Positions 14,939 to 24,775 of a DNA stretch of 36,101 nt are shown one piece after another. The stretch lies in assembly GCA_026707665.1 (NCBI GenBank), contig JAPOWK010000047.1, positions 1 through 36,101 of the forward strand, given 5' to 3'. Source of the stretch: Chloroflexota bacterium (GTDB lineage: Bacteria; Chloroflexota; Anaerolineae; Aggregatilineales; Phototrophicaceae). Positions within the stretch are counted from its first letter, which is position 1. The number at the start of each line of letters is the position of its first letter. Below the pieces are notes generated by a model. The model was not told the origin of the DNA, searched no databases, and saw nothing but the letters and a program-made list of their open reading frames with translations. The translations under genes and the position numbers were made by a program.

Positions 14939-16996
14939 TTACATGCCAAACTCCTGCAGATCGAGCTGTAGTGCATTCTTTAGCCAAAGAATGGCAGCTT
15001 GAGCGCGGTGATCCTGAAGGCTATCAATTGGACGATTGTGCTTTAGCGCTGCGCGGAAATCGCGAAAATCATCTAGCACTCTCTCGGATTCCGTCTTGCT
15101 CTTGAATAATCCCGCGAATGAATTCCAGTTCTTGTTGTTTACAATTATCCTCGAATAGTCTGAGACATCACAGAAATCCAGCTTTCTTCGCGGATCATGG
15201 AATTGGCTTCGACTACTTCCAGGCGTCTTCTTGACGTGTTTTTCAATCGCCTGTTCAACTCTTTTTCGAACATCGCCTGGTATCGTCTGCTTCCAATACT
15301 CACTTCCGTACGCCAACAACGAATCGTGGATCGTATCCCGAAGCGCAATCTCGATTCTGTTGACTACAGGATCACGCTTCTCCGGCTTCAGTGACGTTGT
15401 TATCCCACATCGTACTTTGATCTCCTCAATCAGAAGACGCGCACGTTGCAATAGAAACAACTCATAATTGTCTGACCAAAGTGCTGAGTCATTGCCAACA
15501 GGAATAAGGTGCGTACTCATCACGTTTTGAAATTCTTGGTCACTGTCATAAAGATTTCGAAGCTCACGCATATAATCGCTTGGAGCTCTGTCGCCTATCC
15601 ACTTGTTCAACTCGGCCGGAATGAAGCAGAAATTGGGTATACTGTGAACTTTTGTAATCGGGTAGCCCATATCTCGCAGAAATCCAGCAGGAAATATGTG
15701 GTGCTTTTCTGCTCTGGTAAATGTCGAGAAATGGTCAGTGCCTAGATTTGTCTCTGTCTTATTCTTAAAGTGGAGCGGTTTCATAGTGCTAAGCAGGCAT
15801 AGAATCCCATTCCTTACAGCTGACGTAGTGCTTCGCATTGATGCACTTATGAGGTCGTTTTCATCAGCAATGTTGTGGTAGCCATAAGACGAATCGTGCT
15901 TCACCAATTGCCTAATCCACGACGCGTCTTCTGTCATTCGAGTTTGACTTGCGCCACTATACCTTTGCGAAAACGTACTTCTCCAAAACCAAAAATCCAA
16001 TTGCTTTCGATGCTCTAAGGACTGAATGGCATGCGAGTCCACTTGGAAAAAATAATGGACTAGAATTGGCAACATTGCGTCGTAGGGTAAGAAGTCTTTC
16101 CGAGCAACCCCCATGTGTTTCCTGACAAATTCGACCGCAAGATGAAAACCATCAACTGTTTCATCCCATACTTCCAATATGTCTTTGGTTGTGAGTCCTA
16201 GCTGCGTAGAATGCTCGGTGCTGCCCTTCTTATTCAAGGCCAGAGCCTGAGGTATGCTCGTTTCTGCTATTGTGCCGAAACCACTTTTGTACTGTGACAC
16301 GATGTCATGCTCTGAACGATCACGAAGGTCAAAATCATCCGTCATGACGCTGGCACAGATTAGATCATATCGAGTAAGTCGTCTTCCTTGTTGGTTGATT
16401 CGCTCAAAGATCTCAATAGCGTCGTTGATACTCATTTCAGTGACGGTTACCACCGAAAACGGATAGTTTCTCAGCGCGTCACTGATTGCTGTAAATGTCT
16501 GTTTATGATCGGCGCTCGCGAGTCCTTCGTATACTGCGAATGGGGACGCTGATAGAAGTTCACTCACCGACACCCAGCGGCGGTTATCTGGGTTCCGATA
16601 CCTGAACGGCGAGCTGGATTTTCCATTACTCTCCAAATCGACAACGATCTTTCTGTAGTCTTCGCCTTCAAACTGCAAGCCTTTTATCACCGCATAAAGC
16701 GAAGTTAGTCTTTGCTGACCGTCAAGAATTAGTCGATAGCTTGTATCATCTGATGCTGTGGGTTGCTCCAACTCCTCAATATTTCTTATCATATGGTTAA
16801 AGTCTGTCGGTGCTTTCCAAAGAAAGATGGTACCGATTGGATACTCTTCGAACATGCTATCCAATAACTTTAAGATTCGACTCCGCTCCCAGACGAATTC
16901 TCGTTGAAAGCGAGGAACGCGAATATGTCCATGCTCAATATCGGACATTAATTCCGCAAGAGATTGTGGGCTAACTTTGATCTTCGGTACTCGCAT
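14939..16996 (-). CDS. DUF262-HNH (GmrSD-like) protein with C-terminal HEPN domain, probable anti-phage nuclease
   Basis: A 685-residue protein. The N-terminal DUF262 (ParB/Srx-fold) domain has RVPRFQREFVWERSRILKLLDSM, YPIGTIFLW and the signature LDGQQRLTSLY. The middle DUF1524-type HNH nuclease has FTRAEKHHIFPAGFL and later IPNFCFIPAELNKWIGDR. From about residue 530 a helical region ends with NWNSFAGLFKSK and DFRDFRAALKHNR, with R-x4-H at about 648-653. That resembles Swt1-type HEPN domains, whose R-x4-6-H motif is the RNase signature. DUF262/DUF1524 proteins include type IV restriction enzymes cutting modified DNA. The start at ATG 16996 follows GGAGG. The gene is visibly AT-richer than its neighbours and stands alone between unrelated housekeeping genes, so it is probably acquired. 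Confidence 0.8.
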   Translation of the reverse strand: MRVPKIKVSPQSLAELMSDIEHGHIRVPRFQREFVWERSRILKLLDSMFEEYPIGTIFLWKAPTDFNHMIRNIEELEQPTASDDTSYRLILDGQQRLTSLYAVIKGLQFEGEDYRKIVVDLESNGKSSSPFRYRNPDNRRWVSVSELLSASPFAVYEGLASADHKQTFTAISDALRNYPFSVVTVTEMSINDAIEIFERINQQGRRLTRYDLICASVMTDDFDLRDRSEHDIVSQYKSGFGTIAETSIPQALALNKKGSTEHSTQLGLTTKDILEVWDETVDGFHLAVEFVRKHMGVARKDFLPYDAMLPILVHYFFQVDSHAIQSLEHRKQLDFWFWRSTFSQRYSGASQTRMTEDASWIRQLVKHDSSYGYHNIADENDLISASMRSTTSAVRNGILCLLSTMKPLHFKNKTETNLGTDHFSTFTRAEKHHIFPAGFLRDMGYPITKVHSIPNFCFIPAELNKWIGDRAPSDYMRELRNLYDSDQEFQNVMSTHLIPVGNDSALWSDNYELFLLQRARLLIEEIKVRCGITTSLKPEKRDPVVNRIEIALRDTIHDSLLAYGSEYWKQTIPGDVRKRVEQAIEKHVKKTPGSSRSQFHDPRRKLDFCDVSDYSRIIVNNKNWNSFAGLFKSKTESERVLDDFRDFRAALKHNRPIDSLQDHRAQAAILWLKNALQLDLQEFGM

Positions 16997-17039
16997 AAGC
17001 ACCCTCCAGAACCTAGTAAAGCGGATCGCAGGCGCCAGT

Positions 17040-17045
17040 ATTATA
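17040..17045 (-). promoter_or_regulatory. -10 element for the DUF262-HEPN gene
   Basis: TATAAT on the minus strand, 44 bases upstream of the ATG. It is divergent from the rarA -10 at 17126-17131. No convincing -35. Confidence 0.45.
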
Positions 17046-17122
17046 TGATGCTATTTCGAAGAACAACAGCATACAATTCTACTCGCTCATTTCATCCTAG
17101 AGTCAGCCAAACCAAACTCACC

Positions 17123-17131
17123 TGCTATAAT
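17123..17131 (+). promoter_or_regulatory. Extended -10 promoter for rarA
   Basis: TGCTATAAT, 35 bases before the rarA ATG. Confidence 0.6.
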
Positions 17132-17166
17132 ACGCGCAACCGTCAGCACTGCGCGAAAGCACAGCC

Positions 17167-18393
17167 ATGCCCGCCCCAGCCCAACCCCTCGCCGAACGCA
17201 TCCGCCCGCGCGACCTGAGCGGCTTCATCGGGCAGTCCCATCTCGTCGGCGAAGGCAAGCCGCTGTACCGCGCGCTGCAGCAGCGGACCGTGCCCAGCAT
17301 GGTCTTCTGGGGACCGCCCGGCGTCGGCAAGACCACCCTCGCCCGCATGATCGCCGAAGTCACCGAGAGACCCTTCCACAATCTTTCAGCGGTCTCGGCC
17401 GGCAAAGCGGAATTGCGGCGCATCGTCGATTCGGTCAAGGGGACCGTGGCAGCCAACAGCAGCCAGCCGAGCCTCTTCGCCGCGCCGAATGCCGCAGCGC
17501 CAGCCGAAGGCGTCATCCTCTTCCTCGATGAGATTCACCGCTTCAACAAGGCGCAGCAAGATTTTCTGCTGCCTTATGTCGAGGACGGCACCATCACGCT
17601 CATCGGCGCCACCACCGAGAATCCCAGCTTTGAAGTCATCTCGGCCCTGCTCTCGCGCATGCAAGTCTTCACGCTGAATCCGCTAACGAGCGCCGAAATC
17701 GAGCAGATCATCGCTCGCGGGATCCGCGCGCTGGCGATCGACATTGATGCCGACGCTATCCACTTCCTCGCCAACTACGCCAATGGCGATGCGCGCGCCG
17801 CCCTCAATCTGCTGGAGAACGCCGCCCGCCTTTATCGCGCCGCCGCCATCACAACTGAGCACCTGCGCGATACTTTGCAGTCCAAACACCTGCGCTACGA
17901 CAAAACCGGCGAGGAGCATTACAACACCATCAGCGCCTTCATCAAGAGCATGCGCGCGGGGGATGTGGATGCCGCGCTTTACTATTGCGCGCGCATGATC
18001 GACAGCGGCGAAGACCCCAAATTCATCGCCCGCCGCATGGTCATCTTCGCCAGCGAAGACATCGGCATCGCCGATTCGGACGCGCTGAAGGTCGCCAACG
18101 ATGTCTTCCGCGCCGTTGAGACCATCGGCCTGCCCGAATGCCAATTCAACTTGGCGCATGGCGTCGCTTACCTGGCGACCGCGCCCAAAAATCGCGCCGC
18201 CGGCGATGGCTATTTCCGCGCCCTGGATGATGTCAAGGAACACGGCAACCTGTCGATCCCGCTGCAGCTCCGCAACGCGCCCACCCAGCTCATGCGCGAA
18301 CTGGGTTACGGCGATGGCTACCAAGCATACACCGACGAAAGCATGCTGCCGGAAGCGATAAAGGGCAGGCGCTACTATCGCAACGAGCGCTGA
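17167..18393 (+). CDS. rarA: Replication-associated recombination protein A (RarA/MgsA), AAA+ ATPase
   Basis: A 408-residue clamp-loader-like AAA+ ATPase acting at stalled forks. RPRDLSGFIGQSHLVGEGKPL opens the domain. Walker A is GPPGVGKTT (K55), followed by the RarA-typical FHNLSAVSAGKAELRRIV. Walker B is ILFLDEIHRFNKAQQDFLLPYVEDG, sensor 1 is LIGATTENPSFEVISALLSR, and sensor 2 is in NGDARAALNLLENA. The C-terminal tetramerisation region includes DAALYYCARMIDSGEDPKFIARRM and ASEDIGIADSDAL. Between Walker A and B it has a roughly 15-residue insert containing SQPSLFA, which resembles a beta-clamp binding pentapeptide. Confidence 0.95.
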   Translation: MPAPAQPLAERIRPRDLSGFIGQSHLVGEGKPLYRALQQRTVPSMVFWGPPGVGKTTLARMIAEVTERPFHNLSAVSAGKAELRRIVDSVKGTVAANSSQPSLFAAPNAAAPAEGVILFLDEIHRFNKAQQDFLLPYVEDGTITLIGATTENPSFEVISALLSRMQVFTLNPLTSAEIEQIIARGIRALAIDIDADAIHFLANYANGDARAALNLLENAARLYRAAAITTEHLRDTLQSKHLRYDKTGEEHYNTISAFIKSMRAGDVDAALYYCARMIDSGEDPKFIARRMVIFASEDIGIADSDALKVANDVFRAVETIGLPECQFNLAHGVAYLATAPKNRAAGDGYFRALDDVKEHGNLSIPLQLRNAPTQLMRELGYGDGYQAYTDESMLPEAIKGRRYYRNER

Positions 18394-18429
18394 CTAACAA
18401 TGATCCGCTGCTAAAGTGAGACACAAGGC

Positions 18430-20235
18430 ATGTCCAAACTCAACATCCTGCTCATCACATCGGACCAGCAGCATTGGAACACCTTGGGGCAATTCAACCC
18501 TGAGGTGCAGACGCCGGCTCTCGACAGGCTGGCGTCGCAGGGGACGACCTTTACACGCGCCTACTGCCCCAACCCGACCTGCACACCGACGCGAGCGAGC
18601 ATGATCACCGGCAAGTACCCGTCGCAGCACGGCGCCTACTCGCTCGGCACGAAGCTGCCGGAAAGCGAACCGACAGTCGGCGAGCGATTTCAAGAAGCCG
18701 GATACCGGACCGCGCTGGTCGGCAAAGCGCACTTCCAGCCCCTGCATTCAACCGAAGAATTCCCATCGCTGGAAGCCTATCCCAAGCTGCAAGATCTCGA
18801 GTTCTGGGAAGACTTCGCCGGACCCTTCTACGGATTCGATCATATCGAGCTGGCGCGCAACCACACCGACGAAGCCCATGTCGGCCAGCATTACGCCCTC
18901 TGGATGGAAGAAAAAGGGCTGAGCAATTGGCGCGACTATTACCTGCAGCCGACCGGCAAAGTGGTAGAACAGCGCCGTAAGTGGTTGATACCGGAGCGCT
19001 TTCACTACAACGCCTGGATCGCCGAACGCAGCAACTCGCTGATCTCACAGTACCACGAAGCCGGCGAACCCGACGGGTCAGTGTCGGCGGGTCTGTCTCC
19101 AGGCGACCCTACGCGACCCTTCTTCCTCTGGGCGAGCTTTTTCGATCCCCATCCCAAATACTTGGCGCCCGAGCCTTGGGATACGATGTACGATCCGGCC
19201 GCTGTCAACGTGCCCGCGGTCACGCCGGACGAGCATGACGACAGCCCGCCGCACTTACAGCTGACTCAACAGCGCGATCCCGATTTCTCAGCTTGGCAGG
19301 AACCCAATGGCAGCGGCTGCCACGGCTTCCATTCGCACCTGCACGACCGCGACGAACTGGCGAAGGACATCGCCTGCTACTACGGCATGATCAGCTGCAT
19401 GGACAAGTACATCGGCCTAATCATCGACCACCTGGACGATCTCGGCTTGGCCGAGAACACGCTCGTCGTCTTCACCAGCGATCATGGCCATTATTTCGGT
19501 CAGCACGGCTTGATCGCCAAGGGCGCTTTTCACTACGAGGATGGCATCCGCGTCCCCATGATCGCGCGCTTGCCCGGTCGCATCCCCGCCGGCCAGGTGA
19601 GCGACAGCCTGCAATCGCTAGTGGACTACGCTCCGACTCTCCTCGATTATTGCGGCCTCGACATCCCACATGACATGACCGGCATCAGCCAGCGAGCGAT
19701 CTGGAATGGGAACGTCGACACAGCCCGCGAGCACGTCATCATCGAGAATCGACATCAGCCGACTACGCTGCATCTCAAGACCTATATTGACGAGCGCTAC
19801 AAGATCACGCTCTACTTCAATCGGGAGTATGGCGAAATCTATGACCTGCTGAACGACCCGGGCGAGATTCGTAACATGTGGCTGAACGAGGAGCTGCGCG
19901 CCGACCTGACCGAAGCCTGCCTGCGCGCCGAGATGCTGAAAGAGGAGCCGCTCACGTCGGCGTGGCGCGTAGACACTGCCACCCCCAGTTTGGCGCTGCC
20001 GAACAAGTCTGCGGGGATGTACCTCAAAAGCTGCAACTTGCGCGGGATGCAGATCAACTTCGATCCCGCGATCGATCGCTACGAGCTCTTCGATCTGACC
20101 GCCGACCCAGGTTGTAAGATTAATCTGTGGGACGATCCCGCTCATCGCGAAAGCCGCGCCGAGATGGTCCGCGCTCTGCTCTTCAGCCGCTGGGGTTTGG
20201 AGCCGCTTTGGATGCCGCGGGTTTCGGGAGCTTGA
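18430..20235 (+). CDS. Cys-type sulfatase (alkaline phosphatase superfamily), cytoplasmic
   Basis: A 601-residue sulfatase hydrolysing a sulfate ester, probably on a sugar. LLITSDQQHWNTLG holds the first metal-binding Asp. CTPTRASMITGKYP has the CxPxR sulfatase signature: C51 would be converted to formylglycine, so a formylglycine-generating enzyme is required elsewhere. VVFTSDHGHYFGQHGLIAKG and DGIRVPMIARLPGRI are the C-terminal metal and substrate segments, and GEIYDLLNDPGEIRNMW is the typical sulfatase tail. There is no signal peptide, so it should act inside the cell on imported material. The MalEFG-type importer genes 135 bases downstream are plausible suppliers. It starts 36 bases after rarA but is functionally unrelated to it. 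Confidence 0.92.
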   Translation: MSKLNILLITSDQQHWNTLGQFNPEVQTPALDRLASQGTTFTRAYCPNPTCTPTRASMITGKYPSQHGAYSLGTKLPESEPTVGERFQEAGYRTALVGKAHFQPLHSTEEFPSLEAYPKLQDLEFWEDFAGPFYGFDHIELARNHTDEAHVGQHYALWMEEKGLSNWRDYYLQPTGKVVEQRRKWLIPERFHYNAWIAERSNSLISQYHEAGEPDGSVSAGLSPGDPTRPFFLWASFFDPHPKYLAPEPWDTMYDPAAVNVPAVTPDEHDDSPPHLQLTQQRDPDFSAWQEPNGSGCHGFHSHLHDRDELAKDIACYYGMISCMDKYIGLIIDHLDDLGLAENTLVVFTSDHGHYFGQHGLIAKGAFHYEDGIRVPMIARLPGRIPAGQVSDSLQSLVDYAPTLLDYCGLDIPHDMTGISQRAIWNGNVDTAREHVIIENRHQPTTLHLKTYIDERYKITLYFNREYGEIYDLLNDPGEIRNMWLNEELRADLTEACLRAEMLKEEPLTSAWRVDTATPSLALPNKSAGMYLKSCNLRGMQINFDPAIDRYELFDLTADPGCKINLWDDPAHRESRAEMVRALLFSRWGLEPLWMPRVSGA

Positions 20236-20256
20236 TTCTAGCGCCTCGCCTGCGAT

Positions 20257-20286
20257 TTGCCGATAGCGCCCCAATGATGTTATATT
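20257..20286 (+). promoter_or_regulatory. Promoter and leader hairpin of the MalEFG-type operon
   Basis: TTGCCG, 18-base spacer, TATATT. A hairpin with GCAGTTG/CAACTGC arms follows in the leader at 20301-20329. Confidence 0.45.
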
Positions 20287-20369
20287 TTGTCTAGTCATGT
20301 GCAGTTGGCTCCTTTCGCGATGCAACTGCGACCGCCGTTTCAGCATCCTATTAGCCAGGAGAAGAAACA

Positions 20370-21638
20370 ATGATCAATGAACGACGGATTTTCCTCTGTT
20401 TGTTGCTAAGCCTGACCTTGCTGATTCCTGTATCAGCGCAGGACATGGTCGACCTGACCTTGTCCATCGGCGCGCGCGGATTCGGCAACGCCGCCCCGAT
20501 CCTCATTGAAGCCTGCCAAGAGGAAGTCGGTGGCATCAACGTCGAATGGGAGCGCATTTCTGACGTGCCCAATGAATCGCGCAGCATTTATGTGACCAAC
20601 TTCACCGCGCGCAACCCCAAGCCGGATATCATCGCCGTTGACGTGATCTGGCCCGGCGACTTCGCTGCTCGCGGTTGGATTGCGTCTCTCGAAGACTATA
20701 TCGCGGAAGAAGACTTGGCCGACTATTTGCCAGGCTTCCTGGCGGCCGCGCAAGTCGGCGGCAGCACCTACGCCATTCCGCTCTATATTGATGGCATCCA
20801 CCTCTTCTACCGCGCTGACCTGCTCGACAAATATGGGCTTGACGTGCCGACGACTTGGGAAGAACTCATCGCGGCGGCTGAAACGGTAGTCGAAGGCGAA
20901 GCCAATCCCGATCTGGCCGGCTTCATCTCGATGTGGGCGAAGATCGAAGGCTTGTTCATGAACTGGCTCGCCTTCTTCCAGGGCGCTGGCGGCACGTTCT
21001 TTGACGCCGACGGCAACCTCGACATAAACAATGAAGCCGGCGTCAAATCATTGTCCACGATGGTCGGCATGCTGGAATCCGGCGTCGCGCCCGAAAGCAT
21101 ATTGACCTTCCGTCCCAACGATGCCCGCCTGCTCTTCCAGCAAGAGCGAGCCGTATTCCTGATGGTGCAGGACTTTGTCTGGGCGACGCTGACGGCGGAT
21201 GACTCGCCAGTGAAAGACGCGGTCGCGCTAACCCGCGTGCCGTATTTTGAAGGCAACGATGACACCAATACGACTGTCATCGGCGGCTTCCTGCTCGCCG
21301 TGAACGCCAATTCAGAGAACCCCGGCGCAGCGGCCGATTTCATCAAGTGCTTCACCAGTTATGAATCACAGGTGCAAGCTGCTCTGATCCAGGGCAAGGT
21401 ACCGACCAGGCCAGCGGTCTATACCGACGATCGTGTGGTCGAGGGGGACCCGGGTATCGCCGCCTTGGGCGCTAACTTCGTCTATGCCTTTGCTCGCCCC
21501 TCGGCGCAGACGGGCACAGCCTATCCGGAAATCTCGGAGATCATGCAGACCGAAGTCTCCGCTGCCTTGCTCGGCGAGAAAACGCCCGAACAAGCGCTTG
21601 CAGATGCCGAAGCGCAAATCCTGGCGATTATGCCCTGA
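20370..21638 (+). CDS. Extracellular sugar-binding protein, family 1 (MalE/UgpB type)
   Basis: A 422-residue secreted binding protein with signal peptide MINERRIFLCLLLSLTLLIPVSAQ. The family 1 fold is visible in PDIIAVDVIWPGDFAARGWIASLEDY, TYAIPLYIDGIHLFYRADLLDKYGL and VPTTWEELIAAAETV, then FMNWLAFFQGAGGTFFDADG and VIGGFLLAVNANSENPGAAADFI. This class binds oligosaccharides or sugar derivatives. GGAGAAGAAACA precedes the ATG. It is first in an operon with two permeases, and the upstream sulfatase suggests a sulfated sugar as ligand. That link is inference only. Confidence 0.9.
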   Translation: MINERRIFLCLLLSLTLLIPVSAQDMVDLTLSIGARGFGNAAPILIEACQEEVGGINVEWERISDVPNESRSIYVTNFTARNPKPDIIAVDVIWPGDFAARGWIASLEDYIAEEDLADYLPGFLAAAQVGGSTYAIPLYIDGIHLFYRADLLDKYGLDVPTTWEELIAAAETVVEGEANPDLAGFISMWAKIEGLFMNWLAFFQGAGGTFFDADGNLDINNEAGVKSLSTMVGMLESGVAPESILTFRPNDARLLFQQERAVFLMVQDFVWATLTADDSPVKDAVALTRVPYFEGNDDTNTTVIGGFLLAVNANSENPGAAADFIKCFTSYESQVQAALIQGKVPTRPAVYTDDRVVEGDPGIAALGANFVYAFARPSAQTGTAYPEISEIMQTEVSAALLGEKTPEQALADAEAQILAIMP

Positions 21639-21717
21639 TTCGGATTTGCAGATGGGGCGTGGCTCCTAGCGGCCGCGCCCCGGTACATCGCAGCCGAACG
21701 CTGCCAGGCGCTAAGCC

Positions 21718-22590
21718 ATGAAACATGCCAATCGGGCCGGCATCTATTTTCTAGTGCCGGCAGTATTGATCATCGCCTTCGTTCTGCTGTTTCCCATTAT
21801 CCAGACCGTTGTTCTAAGCTTCGGGCGCAACAGCACCAGCATCTTCATCGGTTATGAATACGCCGGGCTGGCGAATTACCAGCGCCTGCTCAAGACGCCG
21901 CGCTTCATCACCTCGCTTAACAACACCATCATCTTTACCGCCGTCACCGTGCCCTTAGAACTGCTGCTTGGCATCGCCTTGGCATTGATTTTGAATCGGC
22001 GCTTCCGCGGCAAGGGGCTCGTGCGCATGGCGGTGTTATTCCCCTGGGCGCTGCCGACCGCGCTAAATGCGCTTATGTGGCGCTGGATGTTCAATACCGA
22101 GTTCGGTCTCTTTAACTCAATGCTGACGGACACGGGCTTGGCGCTGGAGCGCGTCAACTGGCTCGGCGCGATTCCCAGTTCGATGCTTGCGATGATGTTT
22201 GTCTCAATTTGGAAGACAAGCTCCTTCATGGCGCTTTTGCTATTGGCTGGCTTGCAGACGATTCCCAGCGACCTCTACGAAGCCGGCAGCGTCGATGGGA
22301 CCAACCGTCTGACGGAGTTTCGCTTTATCACCTTGCCTCTCCTGCGTCCGGCCATTCTGGTTTCCGTGTTGCTGCGCACGATGGACGCCATGCGCACATT
22401 TGAGCTGCCTTTCAACCTCACTGATGGCGGTCCCTTGACGTCTACCGAGACCCTGTCGCTCTATGCCTATCGCGCGATCTTCCAGTATGTGAACTTCAAC
22501 CTGGGCTCTAGCGCCATCCTCATCCAGTTCATCATCATTATGTCCATCAGCGTCATATATATCCTGATTATCCGGCGAGGCGACGCATGA
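21718..22590 (+). CDS. Sugar ABC permease, MalF/UgpA type
   Basis: A 290-residue integral membrane protein with six hydrophobic segments. It has the EAA coupling loop YEAGSVDGTNRLTEFRFITLPLLRPAI typical of MalF-like carbohydrate permeases, and FPWALPTALNALMWRWMFN in the core. Its end overlaps the next permease by four bases (ATGA), so the two are co-translated. No ATPase gene follows. Confidence 0.93.
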   Translation: MKHANRAGIYFLVPAVLIIAFVLLFPIIQTVVLSFGRNSTSIFIGYEYAGLANYQRLLKTPRFITSLNNTIIFTAVTVPLELLLGIALALILNRRFRGKGLVRMAVLFPWALPTALNALMWRWMFNTEFGLFNSMLTDTGLALERVNWLGAIPSSMLAMMFVSIWKTSSFMALLLLAGLQTIPSDLYEAGSVDGTNRLTEFRFITLPLLRPAILVSVLLRTMDAMRTFELPFNLTDGGPLTSTETLSLYAYRAIFQYVNFNLGSSAILIQFIIIMSISVIYILIIRRGDA

Positions 22591-23474
22591 TACTCGGTAC
22601 CGCGAGAGCCACAACAGCGCCCAGGGAACGGGATCGAGCCAGCTTCCATAGCCGGAAGCAAGCCAGCGCGGGATTCTATATCCTGGCGGCGATTACCGTT
22701 GTCCTGTCCTTCTTCCCGACTATTTGGATCTTCCTCACATCCATCAAGACCGAAGCCGACATTTACGCCTGGCCCGTACAGTATCTCCCCGACCCGGTGA
22801 CGCTGGAGAACTACTTCAATATCATCACGGAAACCCCAGAGTTGCTTCTCTACATCTTCAACAGCTTCATCGTGGCGACCACCACCACCGCCGTGATACT
22901 CGCCTGTGGCGGTTTGGCCGCCTATTCCTTGGGTCGCTTGACCTGGCGCGGCCGCAACCTGGTTCTCATTCTGATACTCGCCGTTTCGATGTTCCCGCCG
23001 CTGGCGCTCCTGCCGTCCCTTTTCAGCATGTTCCTTGAACTGCGTCTGATCAATACTTACCCCGGTTTGGTCATCGGCCATACGGGACTGTATATACCCA
23101 TCGCCATCTGGATTCTGACCAATTTCTTCAAGTCCGTGCCTTCGGAAATTGAGGATGCCGCCCGCGTCGACGGCGCGTCCAGCCTGCGCATCTTCTGGAG
23201 CATCATCCTGCCGCTTTCCGTGCCCGGCTTAATCTCGACTGGTTTGATAGTTTTCATCTTTTCCTGGAATGAATTCCCGCTCTCGCTCGTCATCATGAGC
23301 GACAATTTCATGCGCACCGCGCCCGTTGGCATTTCTCTCTTTCCGGGGGAATACTCCTTCCCCTGGGAGATCATCACCGCCGCGACGATGCTGACTATCC
23401 TGCCTATTCTAATTATCTCGGGAGTATTTCAGGACCGGCTGATCGGGGGGCTGACCGCCGGCTCGGGAAAATAG
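22587..23474 (+). CDS. Sugar ABC permease, MalG/UgpE type
   Basis: A 295-residue partner permease. FPTIWIFLTSIKTEADIYAWP at the N-terminus, LENYFNIITETPELLLYIFNSFIVA and the EAA loop IEDAARVDGASSLRIFWSIILPLSVPGLI identify the MalG group. It forms a heterodimer with the preceding permease. It ends only 12 bases from the convergent small membrane-protein gene, with no clear terminator between. Confidence 0.93.
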   Translation: MILGTARATTAPRERDRASFHSRKQASAGFYILAAITVVLSFFPTIWIFLTSIKTEADIYAWPVQYLPDPVTLENYFNIITETPELLLYIFNSFIVATTTTAVILACGGLAAYSLGRLTWRGRNLVLILILAVSMFPPLALLPSLFSMFLELRLINTYPGLVIGHTGLYIPIAIWILTNFFKSVPSEIEDAARVDGASSLRIFWSIILPLSVPGLISTGLIVFIFSWNEFPLSLVIMSDNFMRTAPVGISLFPGEYSFPWEIITAATMLTILPILIISGVFQDRLIGGLTAGSGK

Positions 23475-23486
23475 GCGCAGCGTCGC

Positions 23487-23687
23487 TTATCCCCGCCGCA
23501 CCACGTAGTACCCAATCACCAGCGAGATCACCGTCGCCACTTCAATCGGCAGCGCCGGCTCCATGAAGCGCAGCCACAAGAGGTGAATCCCGATCAAGAT
23601 CACGGCGCCGATGAAGACGCGGTCGAAGGCATTGGTGTGAATTGGCAGAAAGCCGTCGGTTTGTTTTTTCTGTTCCCGATCCGCCAT
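23487..23687 (-). CDS. Small membrane protein of a sugar ABC operon (DUF2160-like)
   Basis: A 66-residue protein with a charged N-terminus (MADREQKKQTDGFLP) and two hydrophobic segments, FIGAVILIGIHLLWLRFME and EVATVISLVIGYYVV, ending RRG. Small proteins of this shape are found with some carbohydrate and glycerol-type ABC importers (DUF2160-like). The assignment is by resemblance and position. It starts five bases after the upstream permease stop, so it is the last gene of the minus-strand operon. The longer frame upstream in the same phase lies inside the permease gene and is rejected. It may stabilise the permease dimer. Confidence 0.7.
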   Translation of the reverse strand: MADREQKKQTDGFLPIHTNAFDRVFIGAVILIGIHLLWLRFMEPALPIEVATVISLVIGYYVVRRG

Positions 23688-23692
23688 CGCCC

Positions 23693-24533
<841 letters not shown>

Positions 24534-24535
<2 letters not shown>

Positions 24536-24775
24536 TACTCGGCCTCTCCTTTGCGCCGCCCCACTTTACCAACTTGTAGGGGCGAGCCACCGGCTCGCCC
24601 GTACACACACCTAAAAAGCGGCGTGTCGCCCGCCTTTCTAAGGCCTCTCATTCCACCTCTCCCTTGCGTCGGCCAGCCTCAACATTCGACACGGGCGGCT
24701 TGCTGTAGGGGCGACTCTGTGAGTCGCCCGCTTCATACAAGCGCATCACTCCACCTCTCCCTTGCGCCGTCCAGA
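24534..24775. repeat. Palindrome-rich spacer with three copies of a permease 3' end
   Basis: Read on the minus strand, GRRKGEVE-stop is encoded at the true 3' end of the upstream permease gene (24746-24772), again at 24648-24674 (GRRKGEVE-stop, three base differences), and again at 24536-24562 ([12 protein letters not shown], more diverged). R1 palindromes lie between copies: 24704-24730 (arms GACTC/GAGTC) and 24575-24600 (arms GAGCC/GGCTC). The copies start 98 and 112 bases apart, giving a degenerate tandem array. The last copy supplies the Shine-Dalgarno for the next gene. Confidence 0.7.
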
